Origin: an uncultured Pelagibacteraceae bacterium
Lineage (GTDB): Bacteria > Pseudomonadota > Alphaproteobacteria > Pelagibacterales > Pelagibacteraceae
Direction: 5' to 3'
Length of the DNA stretch: 64,000 nucleotides
Assembly: GCA_902556065.1 (NCBI GenBank)
Contig: CACDUV010000001.1
Location: 94,534 to 158,533 of the forward strand
Made by a program: the position numbers and the translations under genes
Part shown: piece after piece, positions 17,936 to 27,102 of the stretch
Numbering within the stretch: position 1 is the first letter of the stretch
How the letters are laid out: every line of letters begins with the position of its first letter
Notes under the pieces: generated by a model
Told to the model about the DNA's origin: nothing
Seen by the model: the letters and a program-made list of their open reading frames with translations, nothing else
The model's database searches: none

Positions 17936-20150
17936 CTAATGGTTTTCCAGTTGTAAGAGTGTGTTTAATTCTATCCTGAGTTTGTTTAGTTTCTATCAAT
18001 CTCATAAAAGAATCTAACTCTAATTTGTAAAGATCATCTTCTGATAAAGTTTTGTCTAAATTTGTATCACCGCCACTTAAAACATTTGCTAGTTCTGTTC
18101 CAACATGCATTCCGTGATCTAAAATAATTTTTTCATTATATAATTTATCTAAAACTTTAATCATCTTCTCTTTCAAAGGTTTGCCAGATAGATTAAATTT
18201 ACATTCTTCTGGAGGAACAAAATCATTATTTTGATAGATAAGATTTCTAGCCTCCTCAAAAAGGCTGTTTCTATTCATGATTTTTTTATCTTCAGGTTTT
18301 AAATATTTTAAAGGCTCTGCTTCTACAGGTGAGCTTGCAGTTTTTGCGTATCCAATAATATCAAATACTTTCAAAGGAGCATAATCAGGATCAGATTTTG
18401 CTTCATCAGTTTGTGACCATCTCCAAAGCATTTCTTTACATCCACCTCCGGCAGGCACTAATCCAACAATTGTCTCTACAAGACCAACCACAATATTTGT
18501 GTGTGATGCAACAAAGTTACTTTGAACTAAAACTTCAAAGCCACCACCCAATGTAAGACCAGAAGGCGCAGAAACTACTGGGTGCTTAGAGTATTTTAAT
18601 GTTTTGCAAGTATCTTGAAAATATTTAATAAATTTTTCAATAGATTTGAAATCACCCTTATCTGCAAAATTCATCGTATAACTTAAATTCACGCCTGCAG
18701 AAAATTGCATACTTTCATTCATAACAATAAGCGGTTTATCAGTTGCATTTTTTAATGCGTCCATCGAGTCGTAATCTAGTGCACAAGCTTTTGTAGTAAA
18801 TTCAACAATATTAAAATCCTTAAAACGGTGAATTTCAGCAGAATTATTTTTATCTACTTTTATTGCTGATGGTCTAATTTTTCCTAGTGTTTCAATATCA
18901 GTGTAAAGTTGTCTTTCTCCATAAAAGTTTTCATCTTTTGATTTCGATAAATTTTCTAAAAATTTATTGTTTTCAAAATTATCTATTCTTGAAAAAAAAT
19001 TTTCTACCCCAATTGATTTTAACATTTCAAAAGGACCCATTGCCCAATTAAAACCAAGTCTCATTGCTTCATCTATATCGTTGAACTTATCTGTAATTCC
19101 CGGAACTAAAGAAGATGCATATTTTATTATTTTAGAAATTACTCCCCAAGCATATTCTCCATATTTATCTTTTCGATTAATTAAATTATTTATATTTACA
19201 GTCTCAACCCCTAAATCTACTTTTTTTGAAGTTGTGTATTCACCTGTTTCTAAATTAATGGCTTCTAATATTTTCTGGTTTCCACTTTTATTCATTCTAT
19301 AAAAACCACCTTTTCCTTTACGTCCAGTGTAACCAGTATCAATTAATTTTTTTACTAATGGAATTTCTTTTGCAACTATTTGAAATTCATCATTTTCAGA
19401 AAGTTCTTTAATAAAACTTTTTAAAACATCAGCCATCAAATCAATTCCGATTAGGTCATATAAGCCAAAAACTCCTGTTTTAGGTATACCCATTGGTCTT
19501 CCAAATACTGCATCAGCTTCTTCAATAGACAATTTCATTCTAAATGCTTCGGTCATTGCTACCTGCATTGCATAAACACCTATTCTATTTCCCAAAAAAC
19601 CAGGTGTATCATTACAAACAATAGCACCTTTACCTAATTCAATTTCACAAAATTTTTTAAGAGAATTAATTTTATTTAAATCATTATTCTCATTCTTAAC
19701 AATTTCTAACAATCCCATGTATCTAACTGGATTAAAGAAATGAGTTATGCAAAAATCTTTTTTTTCTTCCTCAGTTAATTTTTCTGACAAAACTTTTATT
19801 GGGATAGATGATGTATTTGACGAAACAATTGCTCCCTGTTTTCTATTCTTAAATATTTTTTCATAAATAGTGTGCTTTATATCAATTCTTTCAACAACAG
19901 CCTCAACAACCCAATCAGCTTCTTTCACTACATCAAAATTATCATTAATGTTCCCAACTTTAATATTTTCTATTTTAGTTTTATCTAAAAGTAACGGGGG
20001 TCTTGATTTATGAATTCTATCTCTAGCTTTTTCAGATATTTCTGTTGTTAAATCTAGAAGGGTTACTGGTACATTGGCATTACAAAGGTGTGCTGCAATT
20101 CCGCTGCCCATAGTACCAGATCCGATAACAACTACTTTTTTTATATCCAT
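17928..20150 (-). CDS. fadN: Bifunctional 3-hydroxyacyl-CoA dehydrogenase / enoyl-CoA hydratase, FadN type
   Basis: Beta-oxidation enzyme carrying both hydration and NAD-dependent oxidation. 740 residues with the dehydrogenase first: Rossmann motif VVIGSGTMGSGIAAHL at the N-terminus, NTSSIPIKVLSEKL, and HFFNPVRYMGLLEIV. The enoyl-CoA hydratase/crotonase part is C-terminal (SAPSGLTLGGGFEVLVQSNFVASHTNIVVGLVETIVGLVPAGGG). This order is that of Bacillus FadN rather than E. coli FadB, where hydratase comes first. It is divergent from a thiolase gene across 105 bases, so the two genes together make the last steps of a beta-oxidation spiral. Confidence 0.92.
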   Translation of the reverse strand: MDIKKVVVIGSGTMGSGIAAHLCNANVPVTLLDLTTEISEKARDRIHKSRPPLLLDKTKIENIKVGNINDNFDVVKEADWVVEAVVERIDIKHTIYEKIFKNRKQGAIVSSNTSSIPIKVLSEKLTEEEKKDFCITHFFNPVRYMGLLEIVKNENNDLNKINSLKKFCEIELGKGAIVCNDTPGFLGNRIGVYAMQVAMTEAFRMKLSIEEADAVFGRPMGIPKTGVFGLYDLIGIDLMADVLKSFIKELSENDEFQIVAKEIPLVKKLIDTGYTGRKGKGGFYRMNKSGNQKILEAINLETGEYTTSKKVDLGVETVNINNLINRKDKYGEYAWGVISKIIKYASSLVPGITDKFNDIDEAMRLGFNWAMGPFEMLKSIGVENFFSRIDNFENNKFLENLSKSKDENFYGERQLYTDIETLGKIRPSAIKVDKNNSAEIHRFKDFNIVEFTTKACALDYDSMDALKNATDKPLIVMNESMQFSAGVNLSYTMNFADKGDFKSIEKFIKYFQDTCKTLKYSKHPVVSAPSGLTLGGGFEVLVQSNFVASHTNIVVGLVETIVGLVPAGGGCKEMLWRWSQTDEAKSDPDYAPLKVFDIIGYAKTASSPVEAEPLKYLKPEDKKIMNRNSLFEEARNLIYQNNDFVPPEECKFNLSGKPLKEKMIKVLDKLYNEKIILDHGMHVGTELANVLSGGDTNLDKTLSEDDLYKLELDSFMRLIETKQTQDRIKHTLTTGKPLVN

Positions 20151-20255
20151 AATCAGTAAACTTTTATTGAATTAATCAAAAACTTGAAATAAGACAAATT
20201 TCCTGATTAATTAAAATGGTAAGCTATATAAATTAACACAATATTAAAGAGAAAA

Positions 20256-21383
20256 ATGTACAATTCAGTAATAGTTGGTTACTCCAGGTCCCCTTTTGCA
20301 ATGGCAAATAAAGGGAAATTAATAGATGTAAAACCAGTTTATTTACTAGCTGAAGTAATTAGAAACCTTGTTTCACAATCAAAGATTAATCCAAAAGAAA
20401 TTGATGATGTTGTTATAGGATGTGCTTTTCAGGTTGGTGAGCAGTGTTTTAATATTGGAAGATTAGTAACTTTTTTATCAGACTTAGATATGAGAGTTCC
20501 AGGTATGTCCGTAGATAGATGGTGTGGATCCTCTATGGAAGCAATTCATATTGCTGCTGGAAAAATAGCAATGGGATCAGGTAAGATATTTATTTGTGGA
20601 GGGGTAGAAAGTATGACAAGAGTAAGAACTGGATTTGACCCTTTGCCTTATCCTTATTCGGATGAAGAAAAACAAAATCCACATTTATATTTATCAATGG
20701 GAATTACTGCAGAGAATGTTGCAAAAAAATATAATATTTCAAGAACAGAGCAACAAAAGTTCTCTTTAGAAAGTCATAGAAAAGCAAATGAAGCACAACA
20801 AAAAGAAAAATTTATAAGCGAGATTACCAAGATAGGTGATTGTCAAACAGATGAAAATATTAGACCTAATAGTACAATGGAAAAATTAGATAATTTAAAG
20901 TTAGCATTTGATCAGAATGGAACTGTAACAGCCGCAACTGCCTCTCCCCTAACTGATGGCGCCGCTGTAACTTTAATATGTGAAGAAAATTTTGCTAAAG
21001 AGAATGGTTTGGAAATTTTTGGAAGAATAAAATCTACAGCTGTTGAGGGATGTGATCCAAATTATATGGGATTAGGTCCAATTTCAGCTACCAAAAAAGC
21101 TTTGGAAAGAGCTAAACTTTCAATGAAAGATATTGATATTGTGGAACTAAATGAAGCCTTCGCATCTCAATCACTTGCTTGTATCAAGGATTTAGAAATA
21201 GACATTAAAAAAGTAAATCTAGACGGTGGTGCAATTGCTTTGGGACATCCTTTAGGTGCAACAGGTGCGAGGATAACAGGAAAAGCTGCACAACTTTTAA
21301 AAAGAGAAAATAAAAAATACGCTCTTGCTACTCAATGTATTGGTTTGGGAATGGGAATTGCAACAATAATTGAAGCAGTTTAA
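20256..21383 (+). CDS. fadA: Thiolase (acetyl-CoA C-acyltransferase)
   Basis: Thiolytic cleavage of 3-ketoacyl-CoA to acetyl-CoA, or the reverse condensation. 375 residues, slightly short for the family (about 390). Nucleophile Cys90 in SVDRWCGSSMEAI, active-site His in GGAIALGHPLGATGAR and second Cys in ATQCIGLGMG. Divergent partner of the fadN-type gene. The gap between them (20151-20255) is A+T-rich with no convincing operator or riboswitch. Convergent with potC after 2 bases. Confidence 0.92.
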   Translation: MYNSVIVGYSRSPFAMANKGKLIDVKPVYLLAEVIRNLVSQSKINPKEIDDVVIGCAFQVGEQCFNIGRLVTFLSDLDMRVPGMSVDRWCGSSMEAIHIAAGKIAMGSGKIFICGGVESMTRVRTGFDPLPYPYSDEEKQNPHLYLSMGITAENVAKKYNISRTEQQKFSLESHRKANEAQQKEKFISEITKIGDCQTDENIRPNSTMEKLDNLKLAFDQNGTVTAATASPLTDGAAVTLICEENFAKENGLEIFGRIKSTAVEGCDPNYMGLGPISATKKALERAKLSMKDIDIVELNEAFASQSLACIKDLEIDIKKVNLDGGAIALGHPLGATGARITGKAAQLLKRENKKYALATQCIGLGMGIATIIEAV

Positions 21384-21385
21384 TT

Positions 21386-22240
21386 TTATCTATTAATTCC
21401 TCTTAATCTCTCAGATCTTCTTCTTAACAATTCTGCACTAATTAAGATTAAAGTTGAAAGAATAATTAAACATGTTGCAACAGCTAAAATTGTTGGACTT
21501 AACTGTTCTCTTAAACCAGTCCACATTTGTACTGGTATTGTAGTATTTTCTAAACCAGCAAGAAATAAAACTACAACTACTTCATCAAATGAAGTTACAA
21601 ATGCAAATAAACCTCCTGAAATTACTCCCGGTAATATTAAAGGAAGAGTAATTTTCATAAAAGTGTTCACTGGATTACTACCTAAGCTAGCTGCCGCTCT
21701 TGTTACACTATGATCAAATCCTGACAATGTTGCAGTTACGGTGATTACAACAAATGGCGTTCCAAGAATTATATGAGCAAAAACTATTCCTGTATGCGTT
21801 GCTGCTAAACCTACTTTTGCCATGAAAAAGAATATTGCAACACCTGAAATAATTAATGGAACAATCATTGGAGAAATAAGAGTGGCCATTATAATTCCTT
21901 TATAAGGCATGTGCCTACTACTCAAACCTAGTGCAGCCAATGTCCCTAGTATTATAGACCCTATTGTTGCAAATATTGCGATTATAAAACTATTTTTCGC
22001 GGCTAATCCCCATGGGTTTTTGGTTCCATAGACCATATCCTTATACCATCTTAGAGAAAAGGCATCAGGGTCAAGATTTTTCATCCCCTCAGAAAATACT
22101 AAAAATTCTTCAGCATTAAATGATAATGGAAATATTACGAATAAAGGGGCAACTAAAAAGAAAAACACAAAAGCACAAATAGCTAAATAAACATAATGCC
22201 AAATTCTATAACGAGTTTCTGTATAACTTGGTAATGCCAT
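21386..22240 (-). CDS. potC: ABC transporter permease, PotC type
   Basis: Inner-membrane subunit of a spermidine/putrescine-type ABC importer. 284 residues, about six membrane helices. The ATPase-contact (EAA) loop is SVTRAAASLGSNPVNTFMKITLPLILPG. Last gene of the potA-D-B-C set, 2 bases after potB. The polyamine-type importer family also carries other organic cations and amino-acid derivatives, so the substrate is not fixed by this gene. Confidence 0.92.
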   Translation of the reverse strand: MALPSYTETRYRIWHYVYLAICAFVFFFLVAPLFVIFPLSFNAEEFLVFSEGMKNLDPDAFSLRWYKDMVYGTKNPWGLAAKNSFIIAIFATIGSIILGTLAALGLSSRHMPYKGIIMATLISPMIVPLIISGVAIFFFMAKVGLAATHTGIVFAHIILGTPFVVITVTATLSGFDHSVTRAAASLGSNPVNTFMKITLPLILPGVISGGLFAFVTSFDEVVVVLFLAGLENTTIPVQMWTGLREQLSPTILAVATCLIILSTLILISAELLRRRSERLRGINR

Positions 22241-22242
22241 CT

Positions 22243-23505
22243 TTATCCTAATTTAATATTATCTACTCCAACAAGTTTATTATAAATCCAATAAATAACT
22301 AAAACTCCAGTTAACAACATCAATCCCATTGCAGACGCAAAACTCCAATCTAGAGTTGTTTTCATATGATATGCAATCTGGTTACTAATTAATGTTCCAG
22401 ACGCACCCCCTACAAGTGCCGGTGTAATGTAATACCCAATCGCTAAAATAAATACTAACAAACATCCTGCTCCAATACCTGGGATAGTTAATGGGAAATA
22501 TACTTTCCAAAATGCAACGAAAGGAGTTCCTCCTAAAGATTTTCCTGCTCTCATTAAACTAGGAGAGATTGTTTTCATCACACTATAAAGAGGAAGAACC
22601 ATGAAAGGTAATAATATTTGTGTCATCGCCACGTAGGTTCCAACTTTATTGTACATCATTTCAGGCCTGCTATCGTCTGCAACTAATCCTATCATAACAA
22701 AGAAATCATTAACTACCCCTTGTTGTTGTAATAAAATCATCCAACTTGCAGTTCTAACCAAAAGTGAAGTCCAAAATGGAAGGAGAACACAAATCATTAA
22801 TAGATTTGAATATTTCATTGGTAATGTAGCCAATAAATGAGCTATGGGATATCCCATTAAAAAACAGAATACTGTTACAAAAAAAGCAATTTCAAGCGTT
22901 CTTAACCACAAAATTCTATGAATTCTTCTATCTTCATCTACTTGAGTAATACTTCCATCAGCAGCATAATACATGTCCATACCTTTTAGATATTTAGCTA
23001 ATGTGTAAGGCGGTGCTGTTCTTTTTATAGCCTGCCAATACTCAACTTTACCCCAATTTTTATGCACCTTAATCATCTGTTCTTTGATGCTAGCGCTTTC
23101 GTCTATCTTCTTTCTTTTAATATTTCTAAACAATCTTTTAGTTGTTGAATTAAAACCATTTTTTTCTTTATTTAATCTTTGTCCAAGTTTTCCATGTTCT
23201 TGGTTCTCGACAAGAACTTTGTAGTCATAATAAAAAGCAGAAAAAATTTCTTTGGGTGGTAATTCCTGTCCATCCCAACTTTCCATTTTCTTAAATGTTT
23301 TAGGTAGCATATTTGTAATCATTTTGTCATCAATACTTCTCGTAAACATTTCTCCAATTGGAAATATATAAGTGATGACTAGAAATAATAATAAAGGAGC
23401 CACTAGAAGAAAGGCTTTAATTTTATTCTTCCGTTCAGCTTTTTTCAAACTGACTTCTAATGGTATTCCGTCAGTTGTTAAAATTTGTTTTACTTCAGAG
23501 CTCAT
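22243..23505 (-). CDS. potB: ABC transporter permease, PotB type with long periplasmic insert
   Basis: 420 residues, much longer than the 275-300 of classical PotB. Helix 1 is at about residues 31-50 and helix 2 at about 205-225. The roughly 150 residues between them are hydrophilic and rich in Lys (ESWDGQELPPKEIFSAFYYD, NIKRKKIDESASIKEQ, YTLAKYLKGMDMYYAADGS) and would lie outside the membrane. The EAA loop LMRAGKSLGGTPFVAFWKVYFPLTIPG is normal. The start ATG lies directly at the end of a terminator T-run, so there is almost no untranslated leader unless transcription reads through from potD. Confidence 0.9.
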   Translation of the reverse strand: MSSEVKQILTTDGIPLEVSLKKAERKNKIKAFLLVAPLLLFLVITYIFPIGEMFTRSIDDKMITNMLPKTFKKMESWDGQELPPKEIFSAFYYDYKVLVENQEHGKLGQRLNKEKNGFNSTTKRLFRNIKRKKIDESASIKEQMIKVHKNWGKVEYWQAIKRTAPPYTLAKYLKGMDMYYAADGSITQVDEDRRIHRILWLRTLEIAFFVTVFCFLMGYPIAHLLATLPMKYSNLLMICVLLPFWTSLLVRTASWMILLQQQGVVNDFFVMIGLVADDSRPEMMYNKVGTYVAMTQILLPFMVLPLYSVMKTISPSLMRAGKSLGGTPFVAFWKVYFPLTIPGIGAGCLLVFILAIGYYITPALVGGASGTLISNQIAYHMKTTLDWSFASAMGLMLLTGVLVIYWIYNKLVGVDNIKLG

Positions 23506-23539
23506 AAAAAAATAGGGCGGTTATTAAATAACCGCCCTA
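23506..23539 (-). terminator. Intra-operon hairpin between potD and potB
   Basis: TAGGGCGGTTATT (23513-23525) and AATAACCGCCCTA (23527-23539) form a near-perfect 13-base inverted repeat. Read on the minus strand, it is followed by a run of T that touches the potB start codon. It lies directly downstream of the binding-protein gene, so it can both end most transcripts and protect the potD mRNA 3' end. Confidence 0.88.
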
Positions 23540-23574
23540 AATATATTATATAAATTCAGTGATTAAAACTGAAA

Positions 23575-24693
23575 TTATAGGCCTGCTTTAAAAGCTTCCC
23601 ACTTCTCACCAATCTCTGTTCCGTAGTCAGCCCAGAAGAATGGGTCTACTAAGAAATAGTTTTTAGTGTTAGCAGGAGCAGTTGGCATTTGAGGCATCAT
23701 TACTGTTTTACCATCTTTGTACCATGGCTCACCAGCAGTGATTACATCAAGAGAAGATTTTCTGTATGGTGCATAAGCAATATACTTCGCACTACCAGCT
23801 AACATCTCAGTGTTAGTCATCATAGCTAAAGCTTTTTTAGCATCTGCTTCGTTTGGTCCACCTTTAACTAAAGCAAAGTATTCGTAGTCAAGACCTTGAC
23901 CATCCCATACTTGTTTGATTGGAGCACCTTCACCAATTTCAGCATTGAAGAATCTTCCGTTCCAACCAGTTGCCATAACAACTTCACCAGCAACTAATAA
24001 TTCAGGTGGTTGAGCACCTGCAGACCAGAATACACATCCACCATTTGGATCTGTACATAGTTCTCTAATTTTATTTAATGCTCTGTCGATTCCACCGTCT
24101 TCTAAAAGTTTTCTGTAAACTCTAGTTCCGCCGTCACCTAACTTCACACCATCCGCAGCTAAAGCAATTTCTAAATTAGTTAAAGCACTAGTATAGATTG
24201 CTCTTTTTCCTGGGAATTTTTTAGTGTTAAAGAAATCCTTAATTTTTGTAGGCTCTTTACCACCAAATGCTCTTGTGTCAAAAGCATAGTTCCAAGAATA
24301 CAAGATGTTACCTACAGCACATTCACTAGGCATTGGTGCAAAGAAATCTTCACTTGCAGGAGTTCCATCTGGTGCAGCTGGGAAGTCTTTGTCAAAATCA
24401 AATTTAACAAATAAACCCTCATCACATCCGTTAATTGTATCGAATGCGAATAAGTCAATGATATCCCAAGTGATAGCACCCGCTTCTTTTTGCGCTTTAA
24501 TTTCTGATAAACCACCAGAGTAATCAACCCAGTTGATTTCTACTCCAAGTGCTTTAGCAGTTGGATCACCATACCCTAACTTCTGAGACTCTGTATAAGC
24601 TCCACCCCAAGATGCAACCGTTACTGCAAATGCTGATGAAGTTATAGATAGAGCAAAAGAAAGAGCTAGTAATAACTTACTTATTTTCTTCAT
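23575..24693 (-). CDS. potD: Polyamine-type ABC transporter substrate-binding protein
   Basis: Periplasmic solute-binding protein, 372 residues. Signal peptide MKKISKLLLALSFALSITSSAFA, mature start VTVASWGGAYTESQ. Family motifs: INWVDYSGGLSEIKAQKEAG, WDIIDLFAFD and MPSECAVGNILYSWNYAFDTRAF. C-terminal YFLVDPFFWADYGTEIGEKWEAF. Preceded by a strong ribosome site (GGAGG, 24698-24702 on the minus strand) and followed by a hairpin, both suited to high expression. Adjacent DoeA/EutA-like genes raise the possibility that the ligand is not a polyamine. Confidence 0.92.
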   Translation of the reverse strand: MKKISKLLLALSFALSITSSAFAVTVASWGGAYTESQKLGYGDPTAKALGVEINWVDYSGGLSEIKAQKEAGAITWDIIDLFAFDTINGCDEGLFVKFDFDKDFPAAPDGTPASEDFFAPMPSECAVGNILYSWNYAFDTRAFGGKEPTKIKDFFNTKKFPGKRAIYTSALTNLEIALAADGVKLGDGGTRVYRKLLEDGGIDRALNKIRELCTDPNGGCVFWSAGAQPPELLVAGEVVMATGWNGRFFNAEIGEGAPIKQVWDGQGLDYEYFALVKGGPNEADAKKALAMMTNTEMLAGSAKYIAYAPYRKSSLDVITAGEPWYKDGKTVMMPQMPTAPANTKNYFLVDPFFWADYGTEIGEKWEAFKAGL

Positions 24694-24739
24694 TATTCCT
24701 CCGTTTAAACGTTGATATAAATTAATTTATATAAACAAA

Positions 24740-24768
24740 AGTACAACAAATAGACCAACTTAAGTCAA
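24740..24768 (-). promoter_or_regulatory. Possible potD promoter
   Basis: On the minus strand TTGACT (24763-24768) is followed after exactly 17 bases by TGTACT (24740-24745), a fair -35/-10 pair. It lies in the 108-base gap between potA and potD, so potD could be transcribed separately from potA. A CGTTTAAACG palindrome (24702-24711) sits just before the ribosome site. Only pattern matching supports this. Confidence 0.35.
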
Positions 24769-24801
24769 CAGCTCTTTTTTGTCTTTACAATAATAATATA
24801 T

Positions 24802-25887
24802 TTATTTTGGGTCTAAAGCCCTAGCATCTAAGCTGTTCCATCCAATATTAATATCTTGACTTACTTTTAGCTCTAGATTGGACGTACTATTTGGAACTTT
24901 TAAAATAAATTCTGAGCTACCTAAAAGATTTAATCTCACTCTTGTATGGTCGCCATGATAGATAACTTCCTCTATCTTTCCAGTAAACATATTATCCATT
25001 TTATCTTTTGGATTTATTAGTGCCCTTTCGGGTCTTAATGAAACTGTAGTTTTTTCTCCTTTGGATTTAACTGAAATAGGATTGGCTAATATTTCTGAAT
25101 TCGCCAGCTTAACTTTACATTTATCTTTATCTATATCTATAACTTCTCCATTAAAAGTATTATTCTCACCAATAAATTCAGCGACAAACGAATTTACAGG
25201 TTTTTCATATAATTCAGCTGGATCTGATAATTGTTGAACTTTTCCATCATTGAAAACTGCAATTCTATTGGACATTGTCAAAGCTTCACTTTGATCGTGA
25301 GTTACATAAACAACTGTTACCCCAATGCTTTCATGAATATGTTTAATTTCATATTGCATACTTTCTCTCAAATTTTTATCTAGCGCTCCTAAAGGTTCGT
25401 CCATTAAAACAACTGCTGGGTCAAATACTAAAGCTCTTGCTACAGCAACCCTTTGTTGTTGACCACCTGAAAGTTGGGCTGGCATTCTAGTTTCAAATCC
25501 GTTTAATGAAACCATCGACAAAGCCTTATCAACTTTTTTATCAATTTCGTCTTTCTCAACTTTTCTTACTCTTAAAGGAAAAGCTAAGTTTTCATAAACA
25601 GTCATATGTGGGAATAATGCATAGTTTTGAAATACCATTCCAATTCCTCTTTTATGAGGAGGAATATTTGAAATTATATTTCCGTCTAATAATATCTCAC
25701 CATGAGTTGGTGTTTCAAATCCAGCCAACATCATTAAACATGTTGTCTTACCTGATCCAGATGGACCAAGCATGGTTATAAACTCGCCCTCAGCAATATC
25801 TAATTGAAGATCTTTGACGACAAGAACTTTACCGTCATAACTTTTATCTACTTTATCGAATTTAACGAATTCTGGATTTTTAGACAT
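24802..25887 (-). CDS. potA: ABC transporter ATP-binding subunit, PotA type
   Basis: Energises the Pot-type importer. 361 residues. Walker A GPSGSGKTT, Q-loop VFQNYALFPHMTV, signature LSGGQQQRVAVARAL, Walker B VVLMDEPLGALD and H-loop VYVTHDQSEAL, followed by a TOBE-like C-terminal domain (SLRPERALINPKD). First transporter gene in the operon, 45 bases after the DoeA-like gene on the same strand; that gap could carry a promoter, or the catabolic genes and transporter may be one unit. Confidence 0.94.
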   Translation of the reverse strand: MSKNPEFVKFDKVDKSYDGKVLVVKDLQLDIAEGEFITMLGPSGSGKTTCLMMLAGFETPTHGEILLDGNIISNIPPHKRGIGMVFQNYALFPHMTVYENLAFPLRVRKVEKDEIDKKVDKALSMVSLNGFETRMPAQLSGGQQQRVAVARALVFDPAVVLMDEPLGALDKNLRESMQYEIKHIHESIGVTVVYVTHDQSEALTMSNRIAVFNDGKVQQLSDPAELYEKPVNSFVAEFIGENNTFNGEVIDIDKDKCKVKLANSEILANPISVKSKGEKTTVSLRPERALINPKDKMDNMFTGKIEEVIYHGDHTRVRLNLLGSSEFILKVPNSTSNLELKVSQDINIGWNSLDARALDPK

Positions 25888-25932
25888 AAAGGTGAATATA
25901 AAACATTTGTGTAAATAGATTTCAATAGCTAA

Positions 25933-27102
25933 TTAACTCTTAATATGAAGCTCTTTTGGAAAATTACAAAATAGTTCTGATCCATTTTCAGTAACTCTAA
26001 TTGCTTCAGATGCCTCAACACCCCAATCACCAAACTGCATCACTGCTATCATGTGAAAACAAACATTGGGCTTAAGCACTGTCATATCTCCTTTATATAT
26101 ATTAAGAGTATGCTCACCCCAGTCAGGAGGATATCCAATTCCAATCGAATAACCTGTTCTAGATTTTTTTTCTATTCCATATTTATCTAAAATTTTCCAA
26201 AAAGATTGAGCAACATCATCTGCGGTATTTCCAGGTTTGATTGCACTAATTCCAGCATTTAGTGCCTCGATGGTTTTGTTCATTGTGTCAATTTTTAGCT
26301 GATTAGGTTTTCCAAGAAGAACTGTTCTGGCCATTGGAGCATGATACCTCTTATAAACTCCAGATAGTTCAATAATTGTAGCCTCTCCTTCGACAAATTT
26401 TTCTTGAGTTGCTGTTAAATGTGAAGCTGAGGTTCCTTTTCCTGTTGGTAGTAAAGTTGCTATACTAGAATACTCACCACCATATTCCTCTGTACCATAA
26501 AATAATGTTTTTTGAATTTCACCTACAGCATCACATTGTCTAACACCTGGTTTAATTACTTCCATTGCAGTTTTCATTCCTTTTTCAGATATTTTTGCAG
26601 CAGATTTCATAAAACCAATCTCAGCATCAGATTTAACCAATCTTGCCCAATTAACCAAACGATCACTATCCTTTATTTGTGCGTTTGGTAATCCCTGTTT
26701 AATTTTTTCATAACAGAAGGCGGTAAAATAATGGGCATCCATTTCAACTCCTATATTTAGTTTATCCCACTTACGCTCTTTAATGATTTCAACTAAATAA
26801 TCATAAGGATGTTTTGGCCATGTATGAATGTAATTTTCATCGTAAACAATAATATTTTCGTTTTTTAAGTAAGTTGTTATATACGCGCCTCCAGCATCCT
26901 GTGCTCTTACAAAACATAAAGGCTCATCAGCATTTACATGAACAATAGCACATTGAGCATAATAGAAAGACCACGCATCATAGCCTGTTAAATAATTCAT
27001 ATTATTTGTATCATGTGAAATTAAAAGTTCGATGCCTTTTTCCTGCATCATTTTCTGAACTTTTTTTAACCTTTGTCTATATTCTTCTTTACTAAATGAC
27101 AT
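25933..27102 (-). CDS. Ectoine hydrolase (DoeA)-like M24 family protein
   Basis: 389-residue pita-bread-fold protein of the creatinase/aminopeptidase P superfamily. The N-terminal stretch NMNYLTGYDAWSFYYAQCAIV and the later GVEMDAHYFTAFCYEKI and LPTGKGTSASHLT resemble DoeA/EutD, which opens the ectoine ring. The Asp-Asp metal pair of aminopeptidases is not visible; the region reads IIELSGVYKRYHAPMARTV, as expected for a non-metallo creatinase/DoeA-type hydrolase. It overlaps the EutA-like gene by one base. The usual ectoine partners (eutB, eutC, doeB) are not in the window, so another cyclic amidine or amide substrate is possible. Confidence 0.72.
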   Translation of the reverse strand: MSFSKEEYRQRLKKVQKMMQEKGIELLISHDTNNMNYLTGYDAWSFYYAQCAIVHVNADEPLCFVRAQDAGGAYITTYLKNENIIVYDENYIHTWPKHPYDYLVEIIKERKWDKLNIGVEMDAHYFTAFCYEKIKQGLPNAQIKDSDRLVNWARLVKSDAEIGFMKSAAKISEKGMKTAMEVIKPGVRQCDAVGEIQKTLFYGTEEYGGEYSSIATLLPTGKGTSASHLTATQEKFVEGEATIIELSGVYKRYHAPMARTVLLGKPNQLKIDTMNKTIEALNAGISAIKPGNTADDVAQSFWKILDKYGIEKKSRTGYSIGIGYPPDWGEHTLNIYKGDMTVLKPNVCFHMIAVMQFGDWGVEASEAIRVTENGSELFCNFPKELHIKS

